A stretch of 64,000 nucleotides of DNA from Zizania palustris (lineage: Eukaryota; Streptophyta; Magnoliopsida; Poales; Poaceae), in contig JAAALK010000289.1 of NCBI GenBank assembly GCA_019279435.1, positions 91,295,023 to 91,359,022 on the forward strand, in the 5' to 3' direction. Of the stretch, positions 21,362-33,204 are shown in pieces (within the stretch, counting starts at the first letter, position 1; every line of letters begins with the position of its first letter). A program made the position numbers and the translations under genes. The notes below the pieces were generated by a model. That model was not told the origin of the DNA, did no database searches, and was given only the letters and a program-made list of their open reading frames with translations.

Positions 21362-23049
21362 TCAAGGCTCAAAGGTGGCAACAAAAGTAGACTCAGGAAA
21401 CACAGCGAGTGAACCAGCCTGAGAACGCAAAGATCTCACGGTGAGATCGCCAATGATGAGCTCTAAGGGATGATCACGCTGAACTGCATGGGATCCTAGG
21501 TGATCAGATGTCACCTCACCAGAGTCAGCAGCTGGCACCTCTAGACTCGACTGAGGGGGCTCGATCAAGGTGGAAGTAGTGATCAGAGGTCCACCCTCAT
21601 CCTCAGTTGAAGTCTCAGGAGGTATGGGGTCTACAGGCTGTGCAGAAGGACCACCCTCATCAACAGCAGGAGTCTCATCATCTTCCTCAAAGATGGACTC
21701 TCCAAGCTCATCATCACCAGAAAGCTAAAAAGAAGGAGTAAGCGAAGGCATGAACTCATCAAAAGAAACCTCGCACATCTCAACAAGCTGTTGGGAGTCG
21801 AGGTTCCAAACACAGAAGCCTCGAGAATGCAAAGCGTAACCAAGAAAGACTCCATCCCAGCAATGAGACTCAAACTTGTCCAAATGCCCTCCCTTCTTGA
21901 GCACAAAGCACTTGCAACCAAATGCTCACAAATGGCTCACCTTGGGCTGTCTACCAAACCACAACTCATATGATGTCTTACCTAGGTAAGCTCTAAGAAA
22001 AATGCGGTTGGAAAGATATCAAGCCGTGTTCATGGCTTCAGCCCAAAAGTGCCTAGGAGTCCTATGCTCATCGAGCATCATCCTGACCATCTCGACCAGC
22101 GTGCGGTTCTTTCGTTCCACAACACCATTCTGTGGGGGAGTGTAAGGAGCAGAAAACTGGTGCTCAAGACCCTAATCACTATAGAAGATGATGAACTAAG
22201 AATTCTTGAACTCAGAGACATTGTCAGAGCGAATTGCTCGCATCTGACCATTGTTCTCATTCTTCAACTTCAGGATCAAATCATGAACAATCTGAAAAGC
22301 CTCATCCTTACACTCCAGAAAGAAAACCCATGAGAATCGAGAAAAATCGTCAACTATCACAAGGGCGTACCACTTCCCACCGACCGAACGTACCCGAGCT
22401 GGACCAACAGTATCCATGTGTAAAAGCTCTCCTGGGTATGAAGTCATCACCTGAGTCATAGGTGCGTGAGAAGCGGCAACCATCTTCCCATGACAACAGG
22501 GATGACAAACTAGATCCTTCTCCATCTTAAGCTTGGGAAATCCTCAGATAAGGTCCATAGAACTCAATCTGACTAGCAGATCAAAGCTCAAATGACCTAA
22601 CCTCCTATGCCACCTCTAGAGGTCAAAAGAAGATCCAGCGATCAAACAGCGAGAAGGACCAAAAGAGCTAGAGAAATCAATCCGAAAAATCTTACCGTAG
22701 GGTAAGATCTGGCAAACCAAAGATCCTCTAGAATCAACTACAGAAGACATGCCCTTCTTAAAATGAACCTCTAAGCCCTCCTCAAGAAGTTGTGAAACAG
22801 AAACTAAATTGAAACCCAAATTTCCAACCAAAGCAACATTCTTCAAGGAGAAATTCTTAGAAATCCGAACTGAACCAATGCCATGTACCTTCCCTTGACC
22901 ATTGTTCCCGAATGTGATGTACTCCTTGGAGCTCGGGGAAGTGCGGCTAGAGAACTATCTGTGATGTCCCATCATGTGGCGAGAGCATCCCGAATCCATG
23001 ATCCATATGTCCTCCAGGCCTCGATCCTCCAAAATCAATGGTCATAAGG
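21362..23049 (-). pseudogene. pol: Ty1/copia protease and integrase of S2, broken
   Basis: From the 23040 end: protease MDSGCSRH near 22985-23000; LGFNLVSVSQLLEEGLEV (22616-22846); GAG-pre-integrase and integrase core MEKDLVCHPCCHGK and LHMDTVGPARVRSVGGKWYALVIVDDFSRF (22196-22525), then DNVSEFKNS followed by a stop. In that core the glycine of the usual DNGSEF is valine. The acidic linker is fragmentary (21362-21568). It is co-linear with the intact S1 pol, which helps identify each piece. Confidence 0.8.
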
Positions 23050-23054
23050 GGAGC

Positions 23055-24324
23055 TGTTGACACGAGAACGTGCCCCCGCACTTGGGTCAGTTCGACGATC
23101 CAAAAGTGCACGGATACTTAGGGACAGGCCTAAGCGTGACGCAGCACCGACATCGCGTTCTGACTTCCCTTAGTCGTGATAAGGGGGGTGGAGTTTCCAG
23201 GCAATCAGATCACACAAAATAATCCAATTAGCCGAAAGAAATATATTAAACAGAATAAAATCAGCAAACCGGTCAAAGCCTATCTGCTTCGAAGTCTGGT
23301 GCGAAGGGGTCATCGAAGTATACCTTCGGCGTCCGGTGCGAAGTGTCTCGCCGAAGGGTGCCTTCGGCGTTCGGACTGGTCCGGTCAAAGATGAACTCCA
23401 AACGGATCCGGACGTGACAATCACCTCCGAACGGCGGGGTTCGGCACGAAGTCTCTGATACAGCGAAGTACAAAATAATAACCCAAACGCCGCACGCGAG
23501 CGACTTCGTCCAGAGTGAGGTACGATCGTGGTGAAGCCTATTATGATGAAGTATGCTGGCGAAGCCTGTAGTCTCGCCGAAGGGTGCCCTTACGACCTCC
23601 GAAACCGATCTCTCAGCTCCGGACACCTCCGACGAAGTAGCTCCAAATGTGGGAACGTGCAACAAAGAGAGTTCGAAGTACCAATTCAGCCTGAGGACCG
23701 AATTCTGCTAAGTCTTGCACTAGTAGCGAAGGTAGCAATCTGTTACGTAGATTAGCGGATACTTCATAGGCGAAGTAACAAGGCGATTACAATCTATTAT
23801 GTAGATTATCGGATACTTCACAAGCGAAGTAACAAGGGTTCCACTATTCCGAAGTGGCCGGCGGAGGGCTTCCAAGCAAACACATGAAGAGGTACAAAAA
23901 AAGTAAAGGTAAATAAATGCGATCAAAGCTAGGGCTTTGTGTTGATTTGTGTTGGGGGGCTCTCTAAGATGGCTTCACCTCTTTATTTATAGGGGCCAAA
24001 CTTTAGATCTAATCTGCTATATTTCAGCTTGGATAGAGATAAAACTTAGCCGAAATTGCATCCAACTCTATCTCTGCCTAAGTGGGCTTCGGCTAGGCCC
24101 GTCGAAGCCTGCTCCTCGGGTCGAAGCTTCAGTGGCATGGGCCTCCGAAGGCTTCCTGGTCGAAGGCCGTGGGCTGGCTAGAGGCTTTCGGAGCCCATAG
24201 CTCAATGGACCTTCGGCCCTGTAGGGCTTCGTCCTGACCCTGGACATGTGTATTTTTGGCCCAAAGTACCAAAACTGATATTTTGACAATCTCGGCCATT
24301 AATGCCATTTTTTTGCTATCAATA
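23055..24324 (-). mobile_element. Solo LTR, 1.27 kb, nested in S2
   Basis: The ends are TGTTGACACGAGAACG (23055) and TTTTGCTATCAATA (24324), flanked by GGAGC at 23050-23054 and 24325-24329. On minus it reads TATTGATAGC... to ...CGTGTCAACA, so the first dinucleotide is TA instead of TG. It interrupts S2 exactly between the end of gag and the protease; the S1 sequence at 2160-2190 is the uninterrupted equivalent. It is rich in CTTCGG/CCGAAG and has no coding content. The family is unassigned. Confidence 0.85.
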
Positions 24325-26803
24325 GGAGCAAATGGTCCGCCACTAGGTTTAGCAAAAGAGCTAAACCAGTGTCGAGCCATCTGCTCAAAAGAAGGAAAGC
24401 AGAAAGAATCATAAGTGTTTGGACCAAAGCGCGGCTCAAAGAGCGGTCCTCTGTTCTGCTTAAAGTCATGGCCACGAGTTCCAAAGCCGTATCCAGAATG
24501 ATCTGGAGCTCTACCGGAGCAAAAACCACCCTCCGGAGCATGGGCACAAAAGTCTTCTCCTCTACCACCACCTACACGACGTGCCCTGGCCTCTAGCCTC
24601 TCTCCGCGTCAAGGGACTCTCTGTCTACCACCCTACTGGTAGAACTGCTCCTGCCTACCTAGAGCTCTCTCTGCTCTCTCAACCCGCTTCCTCCTGAAGC
24701 AAAATTCTGCAAGATGCCCATCACTTTGACAAAACTCATAGTGACAGGTAGGCTTCTTGCGATGTGGTTGAGGCTTGGGTTTCTTGGGCTTGGTGGTGTT
24801 GAGTGTAGACTCTTTGGTGTGAGAGGGTCCAGGTAGAGAGTTAAGAGAAGTGTGGAGCTGCTTGGGCTTCGGGATCCAGATAGGCTTCTTGGGTGGAGCT
24901 TTGGGTTGTTCTTGGAACACTCCATCCTTGGGATGAAAGGCCTGGAAAGACTTAGTGGAGTGAGTCTTGGGATATCTATGCTCTGGAGTCATCTTACTCC
25001 ACTCCACTGCATGACTCAGAGCACTCTCAAAGTCAGCCTTGGTGTAGGTGTAACCTACTCCAAACCCATCCCCCCTCTTGAACTACTGGATCATTGCCGA
25101 GCTATGGCTCTCTAGTACTCACTAAAATCAGGATCTGTCGGAGGTAAGAGTTCTCGTTCTGAGCATTAGCTAGCTCCTCTCTCAAGGTAGCTAGCCCCTC
25201 CACCTGAGACAGGCAGACCTCACACTCTCCATCAACTTGGACAGATTTCTAGCTTTCAGCTTGATTTGTTCCAACCTCAGAGATAAGCAGTTCTCACAGA
25301 CAGTGGGTGGAACTGACAATGTCTCAAGCTCAAGCTTATTCTACTCTAGGTTAGCTCTAACTCTCTCTAACTCACCCACCTGCTCATATCGCTTCGCTCT
25401 CAGCTCAGCTAGATTAGATAAGTGGGATGAGCAGTCTCTATAGGGCACGACGATAGTGGCATGAGCATATTTCAGCTCCAGCTGAGCGCTTTCAAACTCA
25501 GTGGCCATAGCGTCTCTCTCATCTACCCTCTCTGTGTACCTGGACTTCAGAGTCGTCAGGTCACACAACAACACTTCACAGTTAGGGAACTCACTGCTCT
25601 CACCCAAGCAAGGGAAAGAAGATAGACTCTCAATCTTACCATTGGCCATGGCAAGCTCACTCTCAGGCTCATCTATCATCTTCTTTGCCCCTCTAAGAAG
25701 TTTCTAACGATATCTTAATTCCTGACGGTTCTCTTCAAGTAATTCAATGACTTCTTGTTCATAGGAAGATACCTTCTCATTGTCGTCATCGTCGGAGTTG
25801 TCGGGGGAGCCCTTATCTTCCTTATCCCTAAGAGCCATTGAGCAAACACTCTTGCGGGATCTTCGGCTGTGGTGCGAGCGGCTCTTTGGCTTGTCCCTGA
25901 AGGACATGAAGCAGAGGCCCACCAGATCATCCTTGTCCTTCCCCTTCTTGATCATGATCGCCTCATCGCTTGAACTTGATGAAGAGGAAGAAGATGATGA
26001 TCTCTTGGAGTAGCTTCTCTCCATCTCGGCGAAGAATGCCTTGTCTTGCTTCTTGTTCTTACGCCGGTAGTCCTTCAGGGCCTTTCGAAAGAACCTCGTC
26101 TTGGGCTTGCCCTTGGTGAAGGTGGAGCTGTCATTCTTCTTGGAGTCATAGGAGCCATCGCCGGTGCCCTTCTTGTGTGTGTTCCACTTGGGGTAGTCGG
26201 CAATGAAATGACCTAGATCACTACACTCAAAGCAACCATGTTTTGTGCCATATCGTTTGAACATTCTTTTATCATAGACATGACGAACACGGCTATTGAA
26301 AAGACAAAGGTCATCATCTCCTAGCAAATCCAATTGGTCCTCAGTGATAGACATCAAAGAAGACAAAGCACAACTCAAAGCAGTAGGATCAGCAGAAGGT
26401 GTCGCAAGGGCCACGGTTTTTGATCCAGAACCAGTGATATTTGATCTCAACTAGATATCAACCTTCGAGGCCTTGAGCTTGCTGAAAAGCTCTGCGACAG
26501 TCAAGGTATCATAGGAAGCGCTCTCAACAATAGAGGATACCTTGATCTCCCAGATCTTAGGGTCCAAGGTATGAAGAACCTTGAGCGCATGTTCATGATC
26601 TGAAAAGCTCTATCACGATCGGCCTTGTTGGCCCAAAGCTTTTTAATGATCGACTAAAAATGACCAAACAAAACTTCAACAGTCTCGCCCGGCTTCTATG
26701 AGAAATTTTCATACTCATGCCGGTAGGTCTGATAGAGCCTAGCCTTGACCTGAGTTGTCCCCTCATGGTGTGCCGGGAGGGTAGCCCAGATCTCTCGAGT
26801 AGA
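24325..26803 (-). pseudogene. gag: Ty1/copia gag of S2, truncated and mutated
   Basis: This is co-linear with S1 gag and lacks the N-terminal part (fused to LTR at about 26803). Recognisable blocks are the gag end FSSFAKPSGGPFAP (24325-24400), the second knuckle region (CHYEFCQSDGHLAEFC, about 24690-24740), the coiled-coil segment (25341-25679) and the first knuckle region (26150-26250). That knuckle reads CFECSDLGHFIADY, so its fourth ligand is Tyr in place of Cys. Several stops lie throughout (for example near 25330, 25710 and 26455). Confidence 0.85.
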
Positions 26804-27633
26804 GAGAAAGCCCATATCGCTGAAAAAATAGAGGCAAATAGCGATAGTGATGATGTGATTTCTGGGGAGGAACAGGAAACTGCGGCGGCGCTGTAAGAAC
26901 AACAGAAGCACATCGATGGCGCTACAGGAACAAAAGAGAGCAATTTTAGGAATTTTGGTAATTAGAACTCTGATTTGATTTCAAGTGAGTTGAGAAACCC
27001 TACGGGGAATTGGGGCCTTATTTATAGGGAGCCCAATAAATCAGGAAAACCCCAATTTACCCTTACGGTTTTTTACAGACGCTGAAATAAACTAGAAAAG
27101 ACCAAAATGCCCTTAGGATTTTGACAGACTCCACTAACACAAACTGTGGGCCTAAAAGGTGAAATAGTAAAATCCTAACTAAAGGTAACTTGTCCAGATG
27201 CGGAGCTTTCGTAGCAGCTATGGCTTCACATCAGGACTGTCGGATCACTGATGGGCGGTCTTGGATGGTTGCGTCGGTTTTACGCCGAAACCGACAAAAC
27301 GTCTGCTGTCTTCGCACCAGGTACCCGGATTGGGCCGGACCGATTCAGCACCTCCCTTAGCCTGGCAATCACTCACTACCCATTTACCTGGGTCAAACCC
27401 GGTCAACAGACCAACGGATCCTTTGTCGTTCCTGGCCCATGTACCTAGATTGGGCTGGCCCGACTCTGCAGCCCCTTTGCCTAGCAGTCGCTCGCCGCTT
27501 GTGTACTTGAGTCACATATGGCCCAAGACACGACAGGTCTCGACTCCTCTCTCTCTCTTCATTGTTGACTTCCGTTGACAATCACTCATCACTTCTGGAG
27601 CCATGAGGCCCATGATCTTAATCATTCTCCTCA
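26804..27633 (-). repeat. Remnant 5' LTR of S2 (outer half)
   Basis: This matches 17634-18461 of the 3' LTR, starting at AGAGAAAGCCC. The inner ~920 bp, primer site and gag start are deleted. Both sides of the junction share AGAGAG/AGAGAA, compatible with microhomology-mediated deletion. The right edge is TCA (27633), followed by target duplication ATGGC. Confidence 0.85.
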
Positions 27634-28503
27634 ATGGCCTCCACTCCGTCATCCGTTCCATCGTGCGTGGCCTCTACTCCGCCGTCCCTACTCACCACGC
27701 GTCACCTCGGTTGCATCCTTCTCCTCTAAAGGTCCTCCTCAATTTTATGCTCAATTTTTTCTCTTTAATGGTTAATTAATTTTCTCGATGAAGATAATGC
27801 TATTAATTTGTGCATTTTGAGGATGTGTGACAATTTAGTTTAATTTTGTTGTTTTCACAAATTTATTAATGCAATGCAATGCTCTCTCATTAATTTCTGA
27901 TGTATGATGCTTTGTTCATTTTTGTGCTCAATATTAGCTCTATGATGGTTAATTAATTCGCTTAAAGAAGATAATGCTATTAATTTATGCAATTTGAGGA
28001 TGTGTGTTACAAGTTTGTTTAATTTTTTTGTTTCACAAATTTATTGATGCAATTCAATGCTCTCTCATTAATTTGTGCTCTATGATGCTTTTTTCATTTT
28101 TGTGCTCAATATTATTAGTTCTCACACACACCTATGATTTAAATTGTAGCCTAGTGTCTAGGAGGCAATTAAGTTAGCAGCCCGAGATCTAAGAACAATC
28201 ATGTTAAACTAAATTGTATGATATTTATTATATTTGTTTTTATTTTAGTTATAACATTGTCCTCATTACATTATTTGTATTTCACTTTATAATCTAATGA
28301 TATTTATTAAACATCATATTTTTTTATTTCAGTTGGTTTTTCAAGAGTCTCTTGTTTCTTACCTTGTTCTAACAAATTTTGAAAAATAAGTTAGATTCAC
28401 GCAACCGATTACACTGTCTCCCGTTTGGGAGTGTTGGATTATAAATATGACCGGGTAATTGGTGATATTTATAGGAAGACGCTCTCAAATTGTTCATGGT
28501 TGG
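27634..28503 (+). mobile_element. CACTA-2 leader and intron-like AT-rich sequence
   Basis: The leader resumes (ATGGCCTCCACTCCG...) and a possible exon end lies near 27730 (CTCTAAAGGTCC). Long T-rich sequence without coding potential follows. A direct duplication lies at about 27763-27943 and 27944-28117: both copies contain GGTTAATTAATT, GATAATGCTATTAATT, AATGCTCTCTCATTAATTT and CATTTTTGTGCTCAATATTA. This is consistent with a transposase-gene intron of CACTA-2. No further transposase domain could be found. Confidence 0.5.
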
Positions 28504-28694
28504 ATAGTCCGAGGATGTGTGGCCCACGTAGCTGGACCACGTGGTCCCGTACAGTTATAGAGAGTGTTTCGGTGGTGTCTCCTTGTTGTTCTCCAACGTG
28601 TATTTGGAGAACAGCCGGGAGATGCTGAGAAAATTATCTCTAGAATTGTATGGGACCACGGGGTCCATCTACGTGGGCCACGGATCCTCGAATG
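28504..28694. repeat. Inverted repeat with about 45-bp arms and about 100-bp loop
   Basis: The arm near 28504-28553 (TCCGAGGATGTGTGGCCCAC, then GTAGCTGGACCACGTGG) pairs with 28649-28694 (GGGACCACGGGGTCCATC, then TACGTGGGCCACGGATCCTC). The left arm contains the palindrome GGACCACGTGGTCC with a CACGTG core. It is probably a decayed foldback or MITE, or the ends of a small DNA element. No target duplication is resolved. Confidence 0.6.
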
Positions 28695-28699
28695 GAATT

Positions 28700-30175
28700 T
28701 AGGACCTATCCTTGCATATTAGTTCCCAAAGCCTAGCGTCGTACGTTAGTTCGTTTTTTAATGAAACAATAAGGTCTCCATTCACGTAATGTTTAGATGT
28801 CTACCCATTCCTCTGTTGAGTCTTGTATCTCCACCGATGAGGTCGAGCTAGCAATCAAGAAGCCCTGGATGCAAGCATAGTGGCCAATGGACAAGATAAC
28901 CATTATTTTATTGAGAAGTTGAGCACTTACGAAGGCTAGCCTCGGTTTATTTCCAAGTCTGATGTCTACCTCCTGTAGCTCATTGGTTGCGACGAAGTCT
29001 TGACCGAGTTTACCTTCTGCTTACACCGTCTTCAAAGGGCAAGTTTAGGCTATTTGTTGCACACTGGTTTGATTCCATCATTTGATACTTCAAGAAAGTC
29101 ACCCTCCCAGGCCTTGCCGTATAGGCAGATGACTTCTTCCATTTTCTATACTGTTAAATCAGCTATGGCCACGTTAACCGATTTATCGACGGGAACTATT
29201 TCAACTTGATCACCGACCCACTACATGAGGTTGCATGAATCCAATCATGCCCTAGCAACAGTCTGTAGGGTCCTTTCCCCTCTATAACGAAGAAGGTGGT
29301 CGGCATGGTGTTGCTCCCAACCATCAATTATGCATTCAGTACCCCCATCATCTCCAATGAATTGCTGCCGAAGTCTCTCAGTACCATGTTGGTTTTGACA
29401 GGTTCTCCACCCCTTTTCCACCTTTTGGAAGGTGGTGTATGGCTTCCGGTTGACGGTCGTGCCTCCGTCTATCATCATCTTAGACATCATCTTATAGTTG
29501 ACCAGGCCCTTGATGTAAAGAGGTCTCAGGTGCCGATGCTCATGATCTTCTGGCTTGTCGAAAACTACCGACTACAGAGTCAATACAAGCTAAGCCATCG
29601 TATCGGCCTATTTGATGCCGGCCTCAAGGGTGGCCCAATACTCTATAGGAAAGAAGAAAACCGTGTTTACCCCTACGTCTTTCTTGTCGCCGAGATCGGC
29701 CTTATCCTTCACTCGCCATTCACTTTTAATCCTTCGAGGGCAATCCATCTCGTCCTTGTGGCTCTGTACCTTCAATTCTCTCTGTCGTGGCAGTTGTACT
29801 CCTTTTCTGATTCTTCATGAATATCCCACTGGGACACCACTGTGGCTGTCCTATGGTGGCACCGCTGTCGGTCAATTGACCATCTCCCTTGGTGTTGGCG
29901 GGTCCAAGACTTTAAAGTATCGACACCTTTGGCGGCGGTGGCCTCTGATGAGAGGCCAACTTTTCCTCACCATGTGGCCTTGTCCTATCGATTCTCAGAT
30001 CATGACCACCTTGCCACCTATCTTTGCTGCCGCACTTAGGGTAGTTGTTTATTGACGGTAGGTGGAGGCCTTCGTTCCACAAAATCTGAAGAACTCACAA
30101 TTCAAATGGGGGTTGAATCATGAGTACTCGTGATCATCCTTGCCATCCACCCTTTCTCTTGACTTCCTCTCATAT
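28700..30175 (-). pseudogene. Tat-type gypsy protease to RT-linker remnant
   Basis: On minus, from 29500 down: IKGLVNYKMMSKMMIDGGTT (protease active-site region with DGG in place of DSG or DTG), then NAELMVGSNTMPTTFFVIEG, and linker pieces near 28900-29160 (VYRMEEVICLYGKAW, NELQEVDIRLGNKPRLAFVS). The linker wording is the same type as in the D' copy (ELQEVDFGPSDRLRPTFIS), so both are Tat-like. The frame is broken repeatedly. The part 29550-30175 is barely recognisable. The left boundary with CACTA-2 material is uncertain (28695-28850). It is cut on the right by the D LTR. Confidence 0.6.
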
Positions 30176-31257
30176 TGTTGATGCCATGATTTGGTAAATC
30201 CCAAGCCCACTAAAGATGCCACATGGTCAATAGAAGTCAAAGAGAATTTGTTCAAGGAAAGTCAAGAAAGCCCGTCAATGCTATTATTAGATGATTGGAT
30301 GCAGAAGAGCCAATAGAGATAAGAGCAGAAATGAAGATGAAGATTATTTGGAATTAGTTAAGATAGAGTTCTTGGACAGCAAGTCTATGGACTATAATTA
30401 TGTATCCCTAGTTATATTAGAAAGACACATCTCTGTCAATCAACTACTCGGAGCTAGGTTGCATCGTTTTGATCTCCAGTGAAGTGGTGAGCCTCGCCAC
30501 CCCCAACATCTGTACTGATTAGATCAGTATCCTCACTGCTGCTTTAGATTGATCTATTGAGGTGAACATTGAAACAGTACGGTCACCGGTTGTTCTCGGT
30601 GTATTAGCTAGGTCTAAGGTTGCATCAGTTTAGTTTGCTCTCTTAGATTGATGTGATCTAGGTGTGATAGTTTGGAACTTCATCGGTTAGGTCCGACATC
30701 TCTTGCTATTGTATATATTTCATGTTGTATACGGATCATCTAAATAAAGCATCCCTGATAGTTTGACATATTATTAAGATCATCATGACTAGCCACTGTC
30801 TTGGTTAGGTCTGATCTAGTTATTGTGATGATTTTCATGATATAGACATGTTATTTGGCAAGTTTTATTTATTTCCTTCAGAGTACAAGCCGACGATTTA
30901 TCTTCGATTCCACGATACATCTTATAAGTCATCATAAAAGCACTCATCGGCCTATGTTGTAAATTGCCCATCTTATCGGCCAATGGCACGCTCGCCTGGT
31001 TGCTTCATCATAGGTCATCGGTCTTATGGCCGATCGGCATGATATTCCACAAATATCTCATCCTCGTTGCGGTCATCGGCTCGACAACCGATAGGTCATG
31101 CTACTAATGTCATATTTTTTGTTCCCTTATTAGTTGCAGGGTCAAATCGATTGGCATGCCTTGAACCCTTCTTCTAAGAACATTGGACCAACACTGGAGT
31201 GAAGCGGTTCTCCTAGGCCACATGTGTGTCAAAGTGTGACCAAAAAACAGACCAACA
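30176..31257 (+). repeat. 5' LTR of gypsy element D (plus strand)
   Basis: This LTR of 1082 bp starts TGTTGATGCCATGATTTGG and ends CAGACCAACA. It is followed by leader GCTTTTTGGCATGCCCAGTG, matching the two minus-strand family members at 11190 and 56470. The LTR ends agree with those copies, so the three define one family. The tRNA complementary to the leader is not identified here. Confidence 0.75.
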
Positions 31258-31302
31258 TGCTTTTTGGCATGCCCAGTGGGACCATCTCCAACAAAACAGC
31301 CA

Positions 31303-31553
31303 TGGCGAGCTTGATCAATGACGACAACATCATCCCAATCACCATAGAAACCCTAACTGAAGAACAAATACTAGAAGTGTAGTGGCACATGGAGGAATTC
31401 CAAAAGTCATGCCTGTAGGCTTACGACATGAATCAGATGGGTTCAGTGCAGAAGAGTCTGTTGCCAAGACCAGTATTAGCCTTAGAAGATTGCCAACCAA
31501 TGGAGAATTTTCATGCCAATCTCCTAGAAATCATCGACCAAGCGATTTGCCAC
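31303..31553 (+). pseudogene. gag: Gypsy gag N-terminus (element D), first part
   Basis: MASLINDDNIIPITIETLTE begins at 31303, followed by a stop, then HMEEFQKSCL, a stop and AYDMNQMG, ending ENFHANLLEIIDQAICH at the S3 insertion. The order matches the minus-strand copy D'' (DALTDKQRAEVLDHVENYKKLCLDAFGMT). It continues after the insertion at 38789 with SLANQSEALVNTL. Confidence 0.7.
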
Positions 31554-33140
31554 TAAGAAACCAAGTGGGGTTTGCACTGTGGTTTCATCTTTGTGATGAG
31601 TGATTGACAAGTTTTCTTAATTCAGGGTTTGGACATGTGTTTGCCTGTGTGTGTTTACTGATGGGATCAGCGTGTTCTTTGCATGGAGATTCGTGTTTTG
31701 CTTGTCACATGTGTGCAGGGTTGAGATTAGAGTCAACTATCAACGGTGGGTGATCGGGGTCAAGCAGGGAGCTTGGTGCTAGACGGTCAAGGATGTCGGG
31801 TGAAGTTGAGAAAGATATCATGCACACACATGGAGATAGAGCAAGACATGGATGGACGGATGATCAGGACAGTGTGTTGACCAAGTCAGCGAAAGGGAGG
31901 CCAGTGCAAGTGACAAGGCAGCTCGGGGGATCGAGAGTGGAAGAGACTTGTTGGTGGTCGAGTTCATGGATTGGTGACACGTGTCGGCGATCTGGAACGC
32001 TTTGTTGGTTTTGGCTCAAAACCGTTGAATTGAGATCCAAGCGTCCTGAAGAGAAGTCATAGCTGCTACGAAAGCTTCGAATCGGGACAAACTACCTTTA
32101 GATAAGATTTTACCTTTTTAGCCATGTCGACATTGAGTCTGTAAAATAGAGTATGTATTTAATTAAACCCTATGGGCAAAGTTCTTTTTACTTTACCATG
32201 TAGGCTATAAAAAGCCCCCATCCCTCTAGGGTTTGGCACCCATTCAGAAATCAATTTTTCCACTTTTAAATTAGGTCACTTTTTATCTTCTTCCTCCTGG
32301 TTGCGCCACCGGTGTCTTCAGTTTTAGCGCAGCCTCGGAAAAATCCGTCGTTGTGCTATTTATTTTCCGGTTGAGCTTTGTTTTTCCGACCACTGTCTGT
32401 CCTGCTACACCAAGCATCGTATTTACTCGGAAAACATCACCGTCAACACTCGGGGGTCCAAAATGCTGCTGCCAGCGCATGCAACAAACACCTCGGGAAG
32501 TCCTTCATCACCAATTAAGTTGTTTTATTCCATTACTTGATTTATTATGGAGCAGAGATACTGTATGCCTTGTTTTCTTTTCTCACTCGTCAATTTTTCA
32601 TCAAGTGCTACTTGGCTGTAGACTGCTTGAGAACCACTCACTATCTCTTGTTTTCACTCCGCACCGTTCTGCGCATACAACTATGAAGAACCTGTAGACA
32701 GTTCTTGAGACTACAATATCCTGCCCGAATCTTCTATTTTAGAAGCATATGTGTTTTGGTGTTGCTGATGATTACTGTTCCTGCATGTGTGTTAATTTCC
32801 GTGAATTGGCTGTTAATTAGTGTCATTAGTTTGCATCGGTTTGTATGCTAATGCAAATTATTTTTCTGAAAATTATTTTTATCAGTGTGAATGCGTTTGT
32901 TGATCAGGCAGGCGCATCATTTGTTTGCCATGTTTCATGGCTTGATTAATTAAATTATGTCTCACTGTGGGTTCTAACAGCATGATAGCACTTGCTTTTT
33001 CGAGGTTTTTGCTGTGTTAATTCATTTGCTTCCGCTTGTTCTCTTAAGAGGTGCGTTGAGTGTTTAGAAAATGCCATCAATTCAAAAGAATTTGTTGAGG
33101 CGCCTATTCACCCCCTTTAGTCGCCCGTTTCGGTCCTACA
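31554..33140 (+). repeat. 5' LTR of S3
   Basis: This LTR of 1587 bp starts TAAGAAACCAAG (TA in place of TG) and ends CGGTCCTACA. The TATA box GGCTATAAAAAG is at 32203-32214. Its right two thirds align with 37699-38788 (shared TTTAGCCATGTCGACATTGAGTCTG versus TTTAGCCCTACCGGCATTGAGTCTG, and so on). Short frames inside are not genes. Confidence 0.8.
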
Positions 33141-33155
33141 ATTGTTATCAGAGCA
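33141..33155 (+). promoter_or_regulatory. Primer binding site of S3
   Basis: ATTGTTATCAGAGCAGG directly follows the LTR end. It differs from the usual TGGTATCAGAGC by a single G-to-T, so it is a slightly degenerate initiator tRNA-Met site. Confidence 0.75.
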
Positions 33156-33204
33156 GGTTAAGTTCACCAGTTGACCTTAACCGGTTTTGTGATCCATAGG
33201 CGAC

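Larger units (their letters stand above)
16716..27633 (-). mobile_element. Sirevirus-like Ty1/copia element S2 with 5-bp target duplication
   Basis: This is a minus-strand element bounded by TGTAGGACC (16716) and ..CTCCTCA (27633), flanked by ATGGC at 16711-16715 and 27634-27638. It has a full 3' LTR (16716-18461), polypurine tract, 3' non-coding region, degraded pol and gag, and a 5' LTR lacking its inner half. A deletion near 26800 fused gag directly to mid-LTR, removing the gag N-terminus, primer site and LTR end. A solo LTR is nested at 23055-24324. Many stops and frameshifts make it clearly older than S1. Confidence 0.9.

Noticed and set aside
29296..30055. Plus-strand frames of 147-174 residues
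   Set aside because: They are antisense to gypsy protease and linker motifs on the minus strand and show no domain.
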